From: Halobacillus litoralis
GTDB lineage: Bacteria > Bacillota > Bacilli > Bacillales > Halobacillaceae
Assembly (NCBI RefSeq): GCF_004101865.1
Contig: NZ_CP026118.1
Coordinates: 2,807,001 to 2,871,000, forward strand
Direction of reading: 5' to 3'
Length of the DNA: 64,000 nt
A model generated the notes under the pieces. The model saw only the letters and a list, made by a program, of their open reading frames with translations. It had not been told where the DNA came from and did not search any database. Both the position numbers and the translations under genes were made by a program. Position 1 is the stretch's first letter. Every line of letters begins with the position of its first letter. This document shows positions 50,878-61,300 of the stretch, one piece after another.

Positions 50878-52209
50878 TTGAAAACAGAGGTATTCATTGC
50901 TGGTGGAGGAGTAGGAGGTCTGACGCTGGCGGTGAAATTAGCGAGACGGGGTGTCCACGTCGTCATTGCAGAACAGTTATCTAAGGAATCCAACGCTTAT
51001 AAAGGAGAGCTTATTCAACCGAAAACATTAGCCATCCTTGAGCGTCTGGGAGTGTTAGACCATATTGAAGAAAACGGACATCCTATCGATCAATTGAGGT
51101 TCCAGGAGGTGCATCGCAATCATGGAGAACTGCCTCAGGAAATCAATCTTACTGAACTGAATTATAGCAGGGTCGCAAGTAATTACGATCATGCGTTGAT
51201 GGTGCCCCATGAGAAGACTAAAGAGATCCTCAGGAATAAAGGAAAGTCATATGAAGAGTATTTTCATTATCTACCCGGAACGAGATTTTTAGGATTTGAA
51301 AATGGCATGGCAAAAGTGAAGCGGAAAAAGGAAACATTCCATATCCAGGCTCAGGTGTACATAGGGGCGGAAGGACGAAGTTCGCCTACACGTGATGCCA
51401 TGAATGTCCAAGTGGAACGGAAAGATTATAACCACCATTTTCTGACCGTGACGATACCCAGACCAGAAGATTTTACAAAAGGTAAAATCATTACGACTAC
51501 CAGTTGTTTTCTCGGCTTATTCCCTTTACCTGATAATGAAGTGAGGACTGTTTTCCTCATTAAGGCAGGAGAGTACAAGACGATCAAGGAGAAGGGCTTG
51601 GAGTATCTTTATCAAGCCTATAGTGAACTGGAACCGGAACTGTCCGCAGGGGTGAGAAGTATTAAGGACTGGAAAAAAGTCCAGTTGATGATTCCTTACA
51701 CTTATCATGTAGATCGTTATTATACAGGCAGTTTGGCTATTATCGGAGATGCGGCTCACACTGTTCATCCGATGGCTGGTGAGGGGATGAACTTGGCGAT
51801 CCAGGATGCAGATGTGCTTGGAGAACTATTGGCATGGTGCAAGGAAGAAAATAAGCGCTATATCGACCATCTTCATTATTATGAAGATGTCAGAAGACCT
51901 CGTGTCTCCTTTTTACTGACCTTGAGTCACTTGTCCGCTCTTGTATATTCCTTTCAATATGAATGGTGGCGCAAGTTCAGAATGCTTGCAGTGCAGCGAA
52001 TTTATGACGATGATCAGCTTCATGTCAAACAAATGCTGAATATATCCGGACTTGGGAGATGGGATTTCAATTTGCTGGATCGAGCGATACAGGGAAGTAT
52101 GCTTCCGGCGAGAAAGAAAAAGGTATCGGATCGTAAACAGCAACAATACCTATTCTCAGAAGCTGAAGATTATCCCTGGAAAAGGAATGAGAAAGGAATG
52201 ATTACATGA
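50878..52209 (+). CDS. FAD-dependent aromatic-ring monooxygenase
   Basis: A 443-residue class A flavoprotein hydroxylase (UbiH/PHBH type). GxGxxG at the N-terminus (VFIAGGGVGGLTLAVKLARR), the DG-like segment VYIGAEGRSSPTRDAM and the second FAD motif LAIIGDAAHTVHPMAGEGMN all fit; these enzymes add hydroxyl groups using NAD(P)H and O2. TTG 50878 follows GAAGGGAGGG. It overlaps the next gene, a methyltransferase, by 4 bases, so the two very likely act on one substrate: hydroxylation followed by methylation, as in quinone or phenazine tailoring. No prenyl or polyketide genes are nearby to name the substrate. Confidence 0.9.
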   Translation: MKTEVFIAGGGVGGLTLAVKLARRGVHVVIAEQLSKESNAYKGELIQPKTLAILERLGVLDHIEENGHPIDQLRFQEVHRNHGELPQEINLTELNYSRVASNYDHALMVPHEKTKEILRNKGKSYEEYFHYLPGTRFLGFENGMAKVKRKKETFHIQAQVYIGAEGRSSPTRDAMNVQVERKDYNHHFLTVTIPRPEDFTKGKIITTTSCFLGLFPLPDNEVRTVFLIKAGEYKTIKEKGLEYLYQAYSELEPELSAGVRSIKDWKKVQLMIPYTYHVDRYYTGSLAIIGDAAHTVHPMAGEGMNLAIQDADVLGELLAWCKEENKRYIDHLHYYEDVRRPRVSFLLTLSHLSALVYSFQYEWWRKFRMLAVQRIYDDDQLHVKQMLNISGLGRWDFNLLDRAIQGSMLPARKKKVSDRKQQQYLFSEAEDYPWKRNEKGMIT

Positions 52210-53300
52210 ATGAGTGGATAAACGTCATGCAGGCTAGAAAGTGGATGAAAAAAAATGAGTCATTTCTTCCGAGTTGGCATGCGTATGTCGGGTCAGAATT
52301 AGGGTTATTTGATGAATTCGAAAGTGCGCGGACGGTAGAAGCCATCAGTGAGAAAACAGGATACCCTCATGATTTGTTGGCTTCCTGGGTGAAAGTCGGG
52401 GTAGCTGTTAAACATTTGAAAAAAAGACCGAATGACCGCTACCGCACGTCTAAAAGAAGATGTGCCAGCCTGATGGGAAATGATGCTTCTCCTGGTGTGA
52501 AAGCATTACTGAAAGAGATGATGGAACTGCATTTTCCGACGATGCTGCAATACCCTGTTATCATGAAATCGCAGGAACGTGCGGAGTTCAATCATGACCT
52601 TCACGGGGAAGTCGTGGCTGAGACATCAGCTTTGCTGGAACACTTCGCCATTAAAAAAATCAAGAAAATGATTCGGGATAAAAAGGTAGAAACCATCGTC
52701 GATCTTGGATGTGGACATGGGGGATACCTGAGGAAGCTGGCTGCGGAGTTTCCACATGTCCAGATGACCGGTGTCGATATCAACCAAAAAGTAATCGACC
52801 GTGCGCGAGAGCTATCAGAAGAATTTCCGAACGTTCAATTTGAAGTCGGGGATATCAATGAATGGAAGCCTGCGAATGATGAAAAGGTGGATGTTGTCTT
52901 ATTGCATAATATTTTTCATTATATTCATCCCTCGTCAAGGAGAGGGTTATTGAATCATCTTCATCACTATGTGAGGGGTCAGGGGCTGCTTTCTGTCATC
53001 ACTCCTATCAATGAAACAGAACATGGGGAAGCCTTTTCCTCTGCTTTCAACAGTTTTTTTGTAGCTCATTCCAATCTTTTCTCATTACCGAACAAAAACG
53101 AACTTAAAGAAATATCTGAGCACTGCAGCTATGACCTTTTTGATTTGGACCCGGTCATAAAAGAAGGATCATGGTACACATGCTGGATGAGTCCTTCCAG
53201 CCCGGTCAAAGAAATGAAGCACACGCGAATGGCCGGCAGTTCAGAACAGACTTTGGCAACAAGTTCATTCGACCAGTCTGAGCTTACTCGAAGCTCCTGA
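52206..53300 (+). CDS. SAM-dependent methyltransferase with winged-helix-like N-terminus
   Basis: A 364-residue class I methyltransferase. Residues about 8-90 (WHAYVGSELGLFDEF; VEAISEKTGYPHDLLASWVK) resemble the dimerisation winged helix of plant-type O-methyltransferases and PhzM. The SAM loop is IVDLGCGHGGYLRKLAAEFP near 160-179, then GVDINQKVIDRA and LHNIFHYI. The last about 25 residues are Ser/Thr-rich and probably disordered. The ATG overlaps the monooxygenase stop, and a strong terminator follows, so the pair is a two-gene operon. Confidence 0.88.
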   Translation: MNEWINVMQARKWMKKNESFLPSWHAYVGSELGLFDEFESARTVEAISEKTGYPHDLLASWVKVGVAVKHLKKRPNDRYRTSKRRCASLMGNDASPGVKALLKEMMELHFPTMLQYPVIMKSQERAEFNHDLHGEVVAETSALLEHFAIKKIKKMIRDKKVETIVDLGCGHGGYLRKLAAEFPHVQMTGVDINQKVIDRARELSEEFPNVQFEVGDINEWKPANDEKVDVVLLHNIFHYIHPSSRRGLLNHLHHYVRGQGLLSVITPINETEHGEAFSSAFNSFFVAHSNLFSLPNKNELKEISEHCSYDLFDLDPVIKEGSWYTCWMSPSSPVKEMKHTRMAGSSEQTLATSSFDQSELTRSS

Positions 53301-53320
53301 AAAATTAATAATACAAGGAA

Positions 53321-53357
53321 AAACCGCTGAGACCATTAAGTCTCAGCGGTTTTTTTC
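53321..53357 (+). terminator. intrinsic terminator of the monooxygenase-methyltransferase pair
   Basis: AAACCGCTGAGAC pairs with GTCTCAGCGGTTT around CATTAA and is followed by T-run. Confidence 0.93.
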
Positions 53358-53418
53358 CGTTCAAAGGTTTACTTTGCTTAAACATGTCGGATTGATTATA
53401 GAATTCACGCTTTTATCC

Positions 53419-53565
53419 CTATAATCCTCCCCGTCCTTGTACAAGACGTACAATAAGAACGATAAGAGCAATGACCAGCAGCAGGTGAATCAGATTACCT
53501 GCGATACCGCCGATTACACCGAGCAGCCAAAGTACAAGGAGCACTATCAAGATGGTCCAAAGCAT
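53419..53565 (-). CDS. small hydrophobic protein (lmo0937/DUF5670-like)
   Basis: A 48-residue protein that is almost all membrane: MLWTILIVLLVLWLLGVIGG then IAGNLIHLLLVIALIVLIVR and a short QGRGGL end. It fits the lmo0937-type family of two-span stress-induced peptides; role unknown. The ATG at 53563-53565 has AAAAGGAGG upstream. The frame is open further upstream but without a start as good. Divergent from fabZ. Confidence 0.8.
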   Translation of the reverse strand: MLWTILIVLLVLWLLGVIGGIAGNLIHLLLVIALIVLIVRLVQGRGGL

Positions 53566-53658
53566 AAGGAGTCCCTCCTTTTCTAATGTTGTAAAATGTG
53601 AACTTAAAGATATAATTTCCCATTTCTCATTATCTAAAACAGAAACCCCGAAAAAACT

Positions 53659-53687
53659 TTGTCCCATAGTGGTTGTACCCTTATAAT
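53659..53687 (+). promoter_or_regulatory. sigma-A promoter for fabZ
   Basis: TTGTCC at 53659-53664, 17-base spacer, TATAAT at 53682-53687, 30 bases before the fabZ start. Confidence 0.6.
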
Positions 53688-53717
53688 AAAGTAATGAAAG
53701 AAGAAAGGAGCCAGATG

Positions 53718-54140
53718 ATGTTAGACATACAAGCAATCAAAGAAATTATCCCCCACCGTTATCCTTTTCTGTTAATTGATCAAGTCGAAGAACTCGTAGA
53801 AGGAGAGCGTGCGGTCGGGTACAAAAATGTAACCGTAAATGAGCCCTTTTTCCAAGGTCACTTCCCGGATTATCCGGTAATGCCTGGAGTGCTGATTACA
53901 GAAGCCTTAGCGCAAATGGGTGCAGTAGCCATGTTGAAAAAAGAAGAAAATCAGGGGAAACTCGCTTTCTTTACAGGCATTGATAAGTGTCGCTTCAAAC
54001 GCCAAGTGAAACCGGGGGACCGTTTGAAACTGGAAGTGGAAATCGTCCGGATCAAAGGCCCGATGGGGAAAGGTAAAGCTACAGCTTCTGTTGATGGAGA
54101 AGTTGCTTGTGAAGCGGAAATCATGTTTGCCTTGAAATAA
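53718..54140 (+). CDS. fabZ: 3-hydroxyacyl-[acyl-carrier-protein] dehydratase
   Basis: A 140-residue hotdog-fold enzyme that dehydrates beta-hydroxyacyl-ACP in fatty-acid elongation. [17 protein letters not shown] at the N-terminus; catalytic His in [15 protein letters not shown] and Glu in [16 protein letters not shown] 53718 gives the family start MLDIQ; the adjacent ATG 53715 shares the AAAGGAG SD. Located downstream of the flhO-flhP region as in B. subtilis (ywpB). Confidence 0.96.
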   Translation: MLDIQAIKEIIPHRYPFLLIDQVEELVEGERAVGYKNVTVNEPFFQGHFPDYPVMPGVLITEALAQMGAVAMLKKEENQGKLAFFTGIDKCRFKRQVKPGDRLKLEVEIVRIKGPMGKGKATASVDGEVACEAEIMFALK

Positions 54141-54895
54141 GCACAAAAAATCCGCTGTCAATCTAAATAGTTTAAATAACAGAACAATAGTAAGTAAAAA
54201 CAAGGCTGGTACAAAAGAATTTTTCTGCTAGAAAACCCGAATTCGTTCGGGTTTTCTTTATGAAGCAATAAATGCATACGCTCCGATTGATCCATTCTCC
54301 TTTATTATTCGTCTATACAAGCGGCAGTCATCGTTTTGTCCCAGTCTCGTCCTGTTTTATATTCCCTTTTACACTGAAGACGTTTATTATTGATATAACC
54401 AAATATCATATACTCCTCTTATAAATAAAATCAAGTCACCAATGGTACCGACACAAAAGAAAATGAAATAATAGCTTGAAATAGTAACCTCCTTATTAAA
54501 CAACTCTTTAAATGCTTGGATGTACATTCAATTGATTTAAACCAGCTTAATATCCCAGACGGAAACTGACGATCATCATTTATGATCACCTTCTTTACCA
54601 ATCACTCTTTTCTTCCTGACGAAAAAGCTTCTGCCATGTTGCTTTCAGTACAACTTCCTTACGATATCTTCCTTCACTTTAACATCAATCCCGTTTTCCT
54701 ATCGCTTTATCAACTAACCATAGTAAATGACGCTTTTAATTGAATGATGATTTCTTAAGCTGAATCATAACATTGCCGGACTTCTATATTCAGGCAGGAG
54801 GCTATAGTTTTTTTATATAATTTTTGATTTTATGGATGAATTTTCCCATATGGGACATACTAGATTTCGTAATCATTAAAAAGGAGGAATCACCA
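54141..54895. other. fabZ to lipoprotein gap, no intact gene
   Basis: About 750 bases. The left part holds a family D repeat. On the minus strand near 54380-54500 there is a short hydrophobic reading (FIFFCVGTIGDLILFIRGVY) downstream of an AAGGAGG but without a usual start codon; it may be a decayed membrane protein. The rest is AT-rich and unassigned. Confidence 0.4.
54203..54285 (-). repeat. dispersed repeat with built-in terminator (family D), copy 2
   Basis: Reverse complement matches 5204-5292, including the AAAACCCGAA/TTCGGGTTTT hairpin (54232-54256), ATTGCTTCATAAAG and TTTTGTACCAGCCT. Confidence 0.8.
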
Positions 54896-55183
54896 ATGAA
54901 AGCATTGCTATTAAAACTTTCGGTTGCGATTTTGGCCATCTCTTTGCTTGGTGCTTGTGCTTCGGAGGAAGAACCGCAGGATGAGGGCACTGAGGAAAAC
55001 GTGGAAGAAGGAAATAACAACGAAAATGGAGATATGGAAGACCAGGGCACTGAAGAAAACGACATGAACAAGAATGATGATAAGAAAGAAGACCAGGGTG
55101 ATATGACTGATGGTGAAAACGGAAATGGTGAAGATGGCGCCACTAACGAAGACACCATGGAAGACGAAAACAATAATGAGTAA
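54896..55183 (+). CDS. small acidic lipoprotein, low complexity
   Basis: A 95-residue lipoprotein: signal LLLKLSVAILAISLLGACA with the lipidated Cys at about residue 20, then 75 residues made almost only of Glu, Asp, Asn, Gly, Met and Lys, with near-repeats of (D/E)QGTEEN and DMEDxGT. No folded domain is evident. ATG 54896 has an ideal AAAGGAGG SD and a terminator follows. Such acidic surface lipoproteins are common in halophilic Bacillaceae; function unknown. Confidence 0.8.
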   Translation: MKALLLKLSVAILAISLLGACASEEEPQDEGTEENVEEGNNNENGDMEDQGTEENDMNKNDDKKEDQGDMTDGENGNGEDGATNEDTMEDENNNE

Positions 55184-55191
55184 ACTTACTT

Positions 55192-55220
55192 AGCCGCTGT
55201 TTTTAGCGGCTTTTTTTTTA
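55192..55220 (+). terminator. intrinsic terminator of the acidic lipoprotein gene
   Basis: AGCCGCT pairs with AGCGGCT around GTTTTT, followed by T9. Confidence 0.92.
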
Positions 55221-55358
55221 TTTGTGAAAGAGGGTGTCCTCCCTCACATAAATGCGAAAACTCCCCATCCTTTTTAACGATACACTTCATCGCTCTCCCG
55301 GCACCCTCTGCCACACAAAAAATTCGGATGTATTTTTTTAATATCCTGCTTTATTCGA

Positions 55359-55526
55359 TCACATCTCACGTCTAATGGAGAGGATTGTGGCAATTGCCAT
55401 TATACATATACCGCCAATGGTGAGCAGTGGGACGAGGAAGTGGAAGGGTGTCATGAAGTTAATTAGAAAAATCCCGATCCCCGCCATAAACATAATGAAT
55501 CCAGTCCAAGCTAATTTCTTTGCCAT
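55359..55526 (-). CDS. small two-span membrane protein, unknown
   Basis: A 55-residue protein with two hydrophobic helices (LAWTGFIMFMAGIGIFLINF and FLVPLLTIGGICIMAIATIL) joined by MTPFH and ending in a basic SIRREM tail. ATG at 55524-55526 has AAGGAG nine bases upstream; the frame extends 15 codons further without an SD. Function not recognised. It lies downstream of, and in the same direction as, the YjfB-like gene. Confidence 0.7.
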   Translation of the reverse strand: MAKKLAWTGFIMFMAGIGIFLINFMTPFHFLVPLLTIGGICIMAIATILSIRREM

Positions 55527-55589
55527 CAATGACAGCTCCTTCATGATAGATAGAAAGACAGCGGCTCTCAACCACTGCCTTCCTTATGC

Positions 55590-55769
55590 TCATCCTTTTA
55601 CATCAATACGGTTACCAAGGTCAGGATGAGGAACGGATTGTTCAAGCATCTCCACCATTTGATTCCCTTTCTCTTCTGCATCACCCTTAACTTTGTCCAT
55701 CATTGCCAAGCTGGATTGCTGTTTTAACTGGGTGGTGCTCATCGCCATTGATAAGGCTGCAATGTCCAT
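55590..55769 (-). CDS. YjfB-family putative motility protein
   Basis: A 59-residue protein, MDIAALSMAMSTTQLKQQSS continuing to MVEMLEQSVPHPDLGNRIDV. The MDIAALSM start and the SVPHPDLGNRIDVK end are the pattern of the YjfB family (putative motility protein), small proteins found with flagellar genes. The ATG at 55767-55769 has GGAAGGAGGG at good distance. Too short for usual gene callers but well supported by SD and family pattern. No flagellar gene is adjacent; flhO-flhP are 6 kb away. Confidence 0.82.
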   Translation of the reverse strand: MDIAALSMAMSTTQLKQQSSLAMMDKVKGDAEEKGNQMVEMLEQSVPHPDLGNRIDVKG

Positions 55770-55977
55770 TAAATCCCTCCTTCCTTTCTACTATCGGTTA
55801 ATCAGAAATGTCCTCAAGCAAAATCCCGGACTCGTTTTTCTCAGTGCGGATATTTGATTTTCTTTGGAATATAACTGTTTATTATGTAAAATAGAATTAG
55901 AGATAGTTATAGAATCTTTTCTTTTAGGGGTTTCCCGGTTTCAATTGTGTGGAATAAGCGAATAGAGGTGATTATTG

Positions 55978-56598
55978 ATGAAATACAGAACGGCGAACGA
56001 CTTGAAAGATTTATTGTTAGAAGATCACGAAAAAGTGGTGAATCGAATACCGCTTGAAAAACTGGATGTGTATCTTTACCTCCATACCATCTATCAAGAT
56101 ACGTACGTCCCGGACGACACATTGTATCAATTCATCTTCCGTCACTTTTTCCGATTGGACAATCCGAGTTTGACGAAAGAGTTTGAAAACTATTACTTCA
56201 AGCTGATGGAAGAACAAAGGGGTTATGAGCGACCGAACATCGTTCAAATTACAAAGAGTTTATACGAAGTGAAGAACCACAAAGGGAATCCTACCATGCA
56301 GTTTCCTTTAGCAGCCTCAATGCTGCACACCCTCAACCCTAGTTTTCCGACTTATGATAGTGACATTGTCAAAGCTTTTGACTATTCATCAACATATCAC
56401 TTGTCAGGGTTCGATAAGAAGATGAAACGGTACATCCGCCAATATCAGCATACGTTCAAAACTTACGAAGAATTACTGGAAGATGAAGCTCTAGAGCCGC
56501 TCTTTTCCCATTTTGATGAGCGTTTTCCTGAATATGATCTGCCGAAAGTCAAAAAACTGGATTTGATTGTAGCTCAGATCGGGAACAACCTACAATGA
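55978..56598 (+). CDS. uncharacterised soluble protein, 206 residues
   Basis: An alpha-helical soluble protein without signal or membrane segments. Features: acidic N-terminus (TANDLKDLLLEDHEKVVNRI), aromatic-rich middle (YQFIFRHFFRLDNPSLTKEF), and a conserved-looking NPSFPTYDSDIVKAFDYSST segment near 120-139 that resembles helix-hairpin-helix DNA glycosylase-type ends only loosely. I do not recognise a family. ATG 55978 (or TTG 55975) after GAGGTG; own terminator downstream. Confidence 0.7.
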   Translation: MKYRTANDLKDLLLEDHEKVVNRIPLEKLDVYLYLHTIYQDTYVPDDTLYQFIFRHFFRLDNPSLTKEFENYYFKLMEEQRGYERPNIVQITKSLYEVKNHKGNPTMQFPLAASMLHTLNPSFPTYDSDIVKAFDYSSTYHLSGFDKKMKRYIRQYQHTFKTYEELLEDEALEPLFSHFDERFPEYDLPKVKKLDLIVAQIGNNLQ

Positions 56599-56605
56599 AT
56601 TCTTT

Positions 56606-56635
56606 GCCGAACCTATAAGGGTTCGGCTTTTTTTC
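56606..56635 (+). terminator. intrinsic terminator after the 206-residue gene
   Basis: GCCGAACC, TATAA loop, GGGTTCGGC, then T-run. Confidence 0.92.
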
Positions 56636-56961
56636 TGTCCTCTGCTTTCCATCGGTTACAGTCCTTAAAATAGGAATGGGGATATGCTGGGCAGCTATTC
56701 ATATCATTCCACAGTGAAAATGAACAGTAACAGGACTGAATCAGACACAATTTTGTCAATTTCGATTCCATACTACAAGTTGCATTACAATTCGCAGTTT
56801 AGTAACATTAATCGTAATTATGACTACTTGGTCAGTGTGGAGATAGTCTTAAAATATCGGGATTTTAAGCTTGTTTGCAGGGGAGTATATACTTAAGTCG
56901 GAAAAGTGCGAGAATAACATAGATGTTTGTTATTGAAAGTTTTAATGAGAGGGAGTATTGA
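56636..56961 (+). other. gap before the RND operon, no gene called
   Basis: A 70-codon frame at 56684-56896 exists, but it lacks a clear SD and its composition (Ser/Asn/Tyr-rich) looks random. The RND operon promoter should be here; no confident -35/-10 pair was found. Confidence 0.35.
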
Positions 56962-58308
56962 ATGAAACGGTTGTCCATTTTGATAGTGCTGCTCATCTTT
57001 GTAACCGCTTGTACACAGGAGGATGCAAGTGAAGATGTCGAGGAACGAATCACTCCTGTAGAGGTAGAGAACATTAAGAAAGAGGACTTTGTTGTCGATC
57101 GCAAAATAGTCGGACGTGCTACATCAGCTGATTCGTCACCTGTGACAGCGCGGACCCCAGGTGAACTGGTAACACTGAACGTTTCTAAAGGTGACCGGGT
57201 AGAAGAAGGGGAAACGATCGGTGTCGTGGACCCTGGGACAGGGGAGAGCCAGGTGGAACTTCAACAGTTGGCTGTTCAACAAGCAGAAAAACAGTTGGAA
57301 AATGCTCGAATTTCTGAACGACAGGCAGAACGGGGAGTTGAGAATGCAAAGGAGCAAGTAGATCTTGCTGAACAAGCTTCCCAGTCAGAAGCAAGTCAAT
57401 CTGCTCAAGCGGCTCAGGCTGCTCAACAACAATACGAGCAAGCCCAGCAGCTTGCAGATGAAACAAAGAAGTTGGTGGAGGAAGGGACCGTCCCTGAAGC
57501 CCTTTATGAACAGGCACAAAATAGAGCAGATCAAGCAAAAGCTCAGTACCAGCAATTGCAAGGGCAAAAAGGCCAATCCTCATCAGCTGCAGGACAAGCT
57601 GAGGCACAGGTTGATCAGGCTGAACAGCAGTTGGAGCAGGCACGTGTAGCTGTTGACCAAGCAGAACTGCAGGTCGAACAAGCGAACGTCCAACTAAGCC
57701 AGGCACAGGACCAGGCTTCCAATGAGGCTGTTACAGCACCTGCCACAGGAGAAGTCTCTACTATGAACGCTGGCGAAGGAGACTTTGTTACGAACCAGCA
57801 GCCTTTTGCCACAGTCGTCAGTTTGAACCCGATGACAGTCACAGCATCTGTCACGGCTGAACAACTGCCTTTGTTTGAAAAAGGAGAAGAAATAGAGGTA
57901 GAGATTTCTTCTTTAGATCAGAAAGTGACAGCAAAGGTAGCCTATGTATCGTCCGTGCCGGATGATACTGGTCTGTATCCGGTAGAAGCTACTGTCGGTA
58001 ATGATAAAGAAAAAATTAAGCCAGGTATGATGGCAACATTCCTGCTGCCGGAAAATGTGGTTGAAGATACGTTGATAGTGCCGACTGACAGCGTTGTAGA
58101 GGAAAATGACGACACTTATGTGTACCACGTGGTGGATGAAAAGGTGGTACGTGTGGATGTCGAAGTTTTGGAAGGGCAATCAGATTTCACTGCTATTTCA
58201 GCTGATCTCCCGGAAAATGCTGAAGTGATTACGACGGGCCAGTTGACTCTTTCTGATGGAGATAAGGTGAGCATCATGAAGGAGGAAGACTCTGATGAAG
58301 CTCGTTAA
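56962..58308 (+). CDS. RND efflux adaptor (membrane fusion protein), lipoprotein
   Basis: A 448-residue HlyD/AcrA-type adaptor. Lipobox VTAC with Cys at 17 anchors it outside the membrane. Lipoyl halves (VTARTPGELVTLNVSKGDRV; VTAPATGEVSTMNAGEGDFV) flank an unusually long Gln/Ala-rich coiled coil at about 95-250. A beta-barrel (PMTVTASVTAEQLPLFEKGE) and membrane-proximal part follow. It pairs with the RND pump, whose start overlaps its end by 14 bases. ATG 56962 with GAGAGGGAG SD. In a Gram-positive cell it would bridge to the wall side rather than an outer-membrane channel. Confidence 0.92.
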   Translation: MKRLSILIVLLIFVTACTQEDASEDVEERITPVEVENIKKEDFVVDRKIVGRATSADSSPVTARTPGELVTLNVSKGDRVEEGETIGVVDPGTGESQVELQQLAVQQAEKQLENARISERQAERGVENAKEQVDLAEQASQSEASQSAQAAQAAQQQYEQAQQLADETKKLVEEGTVPEALYEQAQNRADQAKAQYQQLQGQKGQSSSAAGQAEAQVDQAEQQLEQARVAVDQAELQVEQANVQLSQAQDQASNEAVTAPATGEVSTMNAGEGDFVTNQQPFATVVSLNPMTVTASVTAEQLPLFEKGEEIEVEISSLDQKVTAKVAYVSSVPDDTGLYPVEATVGNDKEKIKPGMMATFLLPENVVEDTLIVPTDSVVEENDDTYVYHVVDEKVVRVDVEVLEGQSDFTAISADLPENAEVITTGQLTLSDGDKVSIMKEEDSDEAR

Positions 58309-61300
58309 TCTTTCTGTCAAAAGACCAGTCGGGGTCATTATGGTTGTTGCGGCTATTCTTGCTCTTGGTTTCGTATCACTGAGGAGTTTGACCATCGATC
58401 TTTATCCTGAAATCGATTTGCCGATTGCTGTCGTTTCTACATCTTACGAGGGGGCAGCCCCTCAAGAGGTGGAAAAGCTCGTCAGCCGACCTGTGGAATC
58501 ATCGGTAAGCAGTATTGAAGGGCTTGAAGTGCTTCAGTCGCAATCTCAGGCTGGAGCTTCACTCGTTTTATTACAATTTAACACAGGTGTGGATTTAGAT
58601 AGTACCTTGCTCCAAGTCCGTGAAAATGTCGATCAGGTTACAGATCTTCTTCCGGAAGGAGCTACAGATCCAAGCGTACTGCGATTCGATCCCCAGCAAC
58701 TGCCGATCATGACTGTCGGATTATCGGGAGACACACCAGCAGAACTTCAGGAAATTGCTGAAAATCGCCTCGTACCTTTTCTGGAAAGGCAGGAAGGTGT
58801 CGCTTCTGTAAGTGTTGAGGGTGGTAAAGTCAGTGAAGCTCAGGTCCTTGTTGATAGAGCCCAGATGGCTCAGTACGGCCTTGATTCTCAAACGGTGATT
58901 CAAGCGCTGAATGCGAGTAACCAGTCCGCTTCAGCAGGGAGTATCGAAAAAGGACAAAAAGATCTGCAAATTCGTATAGATGGGGAATTCGGTTCCATTG
59001 ACGATGTGAAAAGTACTATTATTCAATCGCCGACAGGAGCTCAAGTCACGCTTGATCAAATAGCCGAGGTCAAAGAAACATTGACCAATTCGAATACAAT
59101 CAGCAAAGTGAACGGATCTTCCTCAGTAGTATTGTCCATCCTGAAAAAAACGGATGCGAATACAGTGGAGACATCCGATAACGTACGCGCGGCTATGGGT
59201 GAGTTGGAAGGCGATCTTCCAGAAGGTGTCGGAACAGATATCGTGCTCGACACATCCGAATTCATAAAAATATCCATCAATAGTGTCGTTTTGAACATCA
59301 TCCTTGGTGGGATTTTCTCGGTACTCGTGCTCTTGCTTTTCCTTAAAAGCATACGAGCAACCCTTGTCATCGGGCTATCGATTCCGATTGCCATCATTTC
59401 CACCTTCACCTTAATGTACTTCACTGGAGAAACATTGAATGTGTTGACAATGGGAGGCCTTGCTCTCGGAATCGGGATGATGGTGGACAGCTCGATCGTC
59501 ATTTTAGAGAACATCGTCAGTTATCGGCAGAGGGGTTACTCGATGGTGGAGGCGGCCAAAGAAGGAGCATCAGAGCTTGCTCCTGCAGTTGTAGCTTCTG
59601 CAACCACTACACTAGTGGTTTTTCTTCCGATTATTTTTGTTGAAGGTATCGCTTCAGAACTGTTCACACCGCTGGCGCTGACGATCATGTTCGCTTTAAT
59701 CGCATCACTCGCTGTTTCTGTAACGTTGATTCCGATGCTTTCGTCAAAATTGCTTACCAAATCATTAAAAGAAAACGGGCGCCGCTATTGGTTCGATCGG
59801 TTTCTTGAGAAAGTCAATGATGGATACCGATCGATATTACGCTGGGTGCTGAAATTCAGGAAAACCACACTCGCGATCACCGCTGCACTCATCGCAGGCA
59901 GTGTCGCTTTAATTCCGCTGATAGGGACAGAGTTCATTCCGCCTTCTGATCAAGGACAGGTCGAAGTCCGGGTCAACATGCCAGAAGGTACGTCAATGGA
60001 AGAAACAGAGGTGCTCACTGAGGAAGTGGATTCCCGTATCGAGGATTTCCAGGAGATCATTGATGTCAGTTATCTGTCGATCGGCGGTGGCGGCATGGGG
60101 AGTGTAGGCAATGGGTCTTCTGATTTTGCCTCCTATACGATCCAGCTTGTCGAACCAGGAGAACGGGAGAAAACGACACAGCAAGTGATGGAAGAAATAG
60201 ATGAATCTCTATCAAGTATCCCAGGAGCTGAAATTCAGGTAAGTGAGATGGATGCAGGTCTAGGCACTGGTGCACCATTGCAAGTTCAATTGAATGGTGC
60301 GGAATATGAAGTGTTGGACCAGCTGGCCGGCCAAGTTGCTTATATGATGAATGAAATTGATGGTGTCAATAATGCCACCTCTTCGACTGAAGAGGGCCGT
60401 CCTGAAATGCAAATTGATGTCAATCAAGAGAAAGCGGCACAGTATGGTTTGACAGATCAACAAGTGATTGGACAAGTCCAACTGGGTTTCAATGGGCAAA
60501 TTGCGACACGATATCGAGATGGAGCGGATGAAATCGATGTCCGATTCATTTTACCGGAAGAAGAGAGGCAGACCATTGCAGATCTAGAGGGGATGCTTGT
60601 GCAAACACCGAATGGAGCCCTGATTCCACTAGCGACGATAGCTGAGCTGAAGCAAGTTCAAGGCCCTGTATCACTTCTCCGCCAAAACCAGCAGCCTCAA
60701 GTGAATGTGGAAGCGGAAATCGGAGATGTCGATTTAGGTACAGCAACAGAAGAAGTTAGAGCTGAATTGGAGAGATTGAATTTTCCTGATGGTTATTCCT
60801 ATAGCATCGGGGGAGAAGCTCAGGATATGCAGGATGCCTTTGGTGACTTATCACTAGCCCTGATTTTTTCAATCTTTCTTGTTTATGCTGTAATGGCGAT
60901 TCAGTTTGAAAACTTCCTGTTCCCTTTTATCATCATGTTTTCACTTCCTGCTACTGTCATTGGAATTTCAGGCGGGCTGTTTATGACAGGACTGCCATTC
61001 AGTCTGCCTGCCTTTGTCGGGATCATTATGCTGGCAGGTATTGTGGTCAACAATGCGATCGTCTTAGTAGATTACATTAATATTCTAAGACGGAAATCCT
61101 ACGATCGTTATGAAGCAATTCTGGAAGCAGGTCCTAACCGGATGCGACCGATTTTAATGACGACATTGACGACAATCTTAGGAATGGTCCCACTGGCTAT
61201 CGGGATTGGCAGAGGGGCAGAAGCTCAGCAGCCATTAGCAGTCACGATCATTTTCGGGTTGACCGTTTCAAGTTTCTTTACACTTGTGCTTATCCCGGTC

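Noticed and set aside
56684..56896. 70-codon frame before the RND operon
   Set aside because: No convincing SD and random-looking composition.
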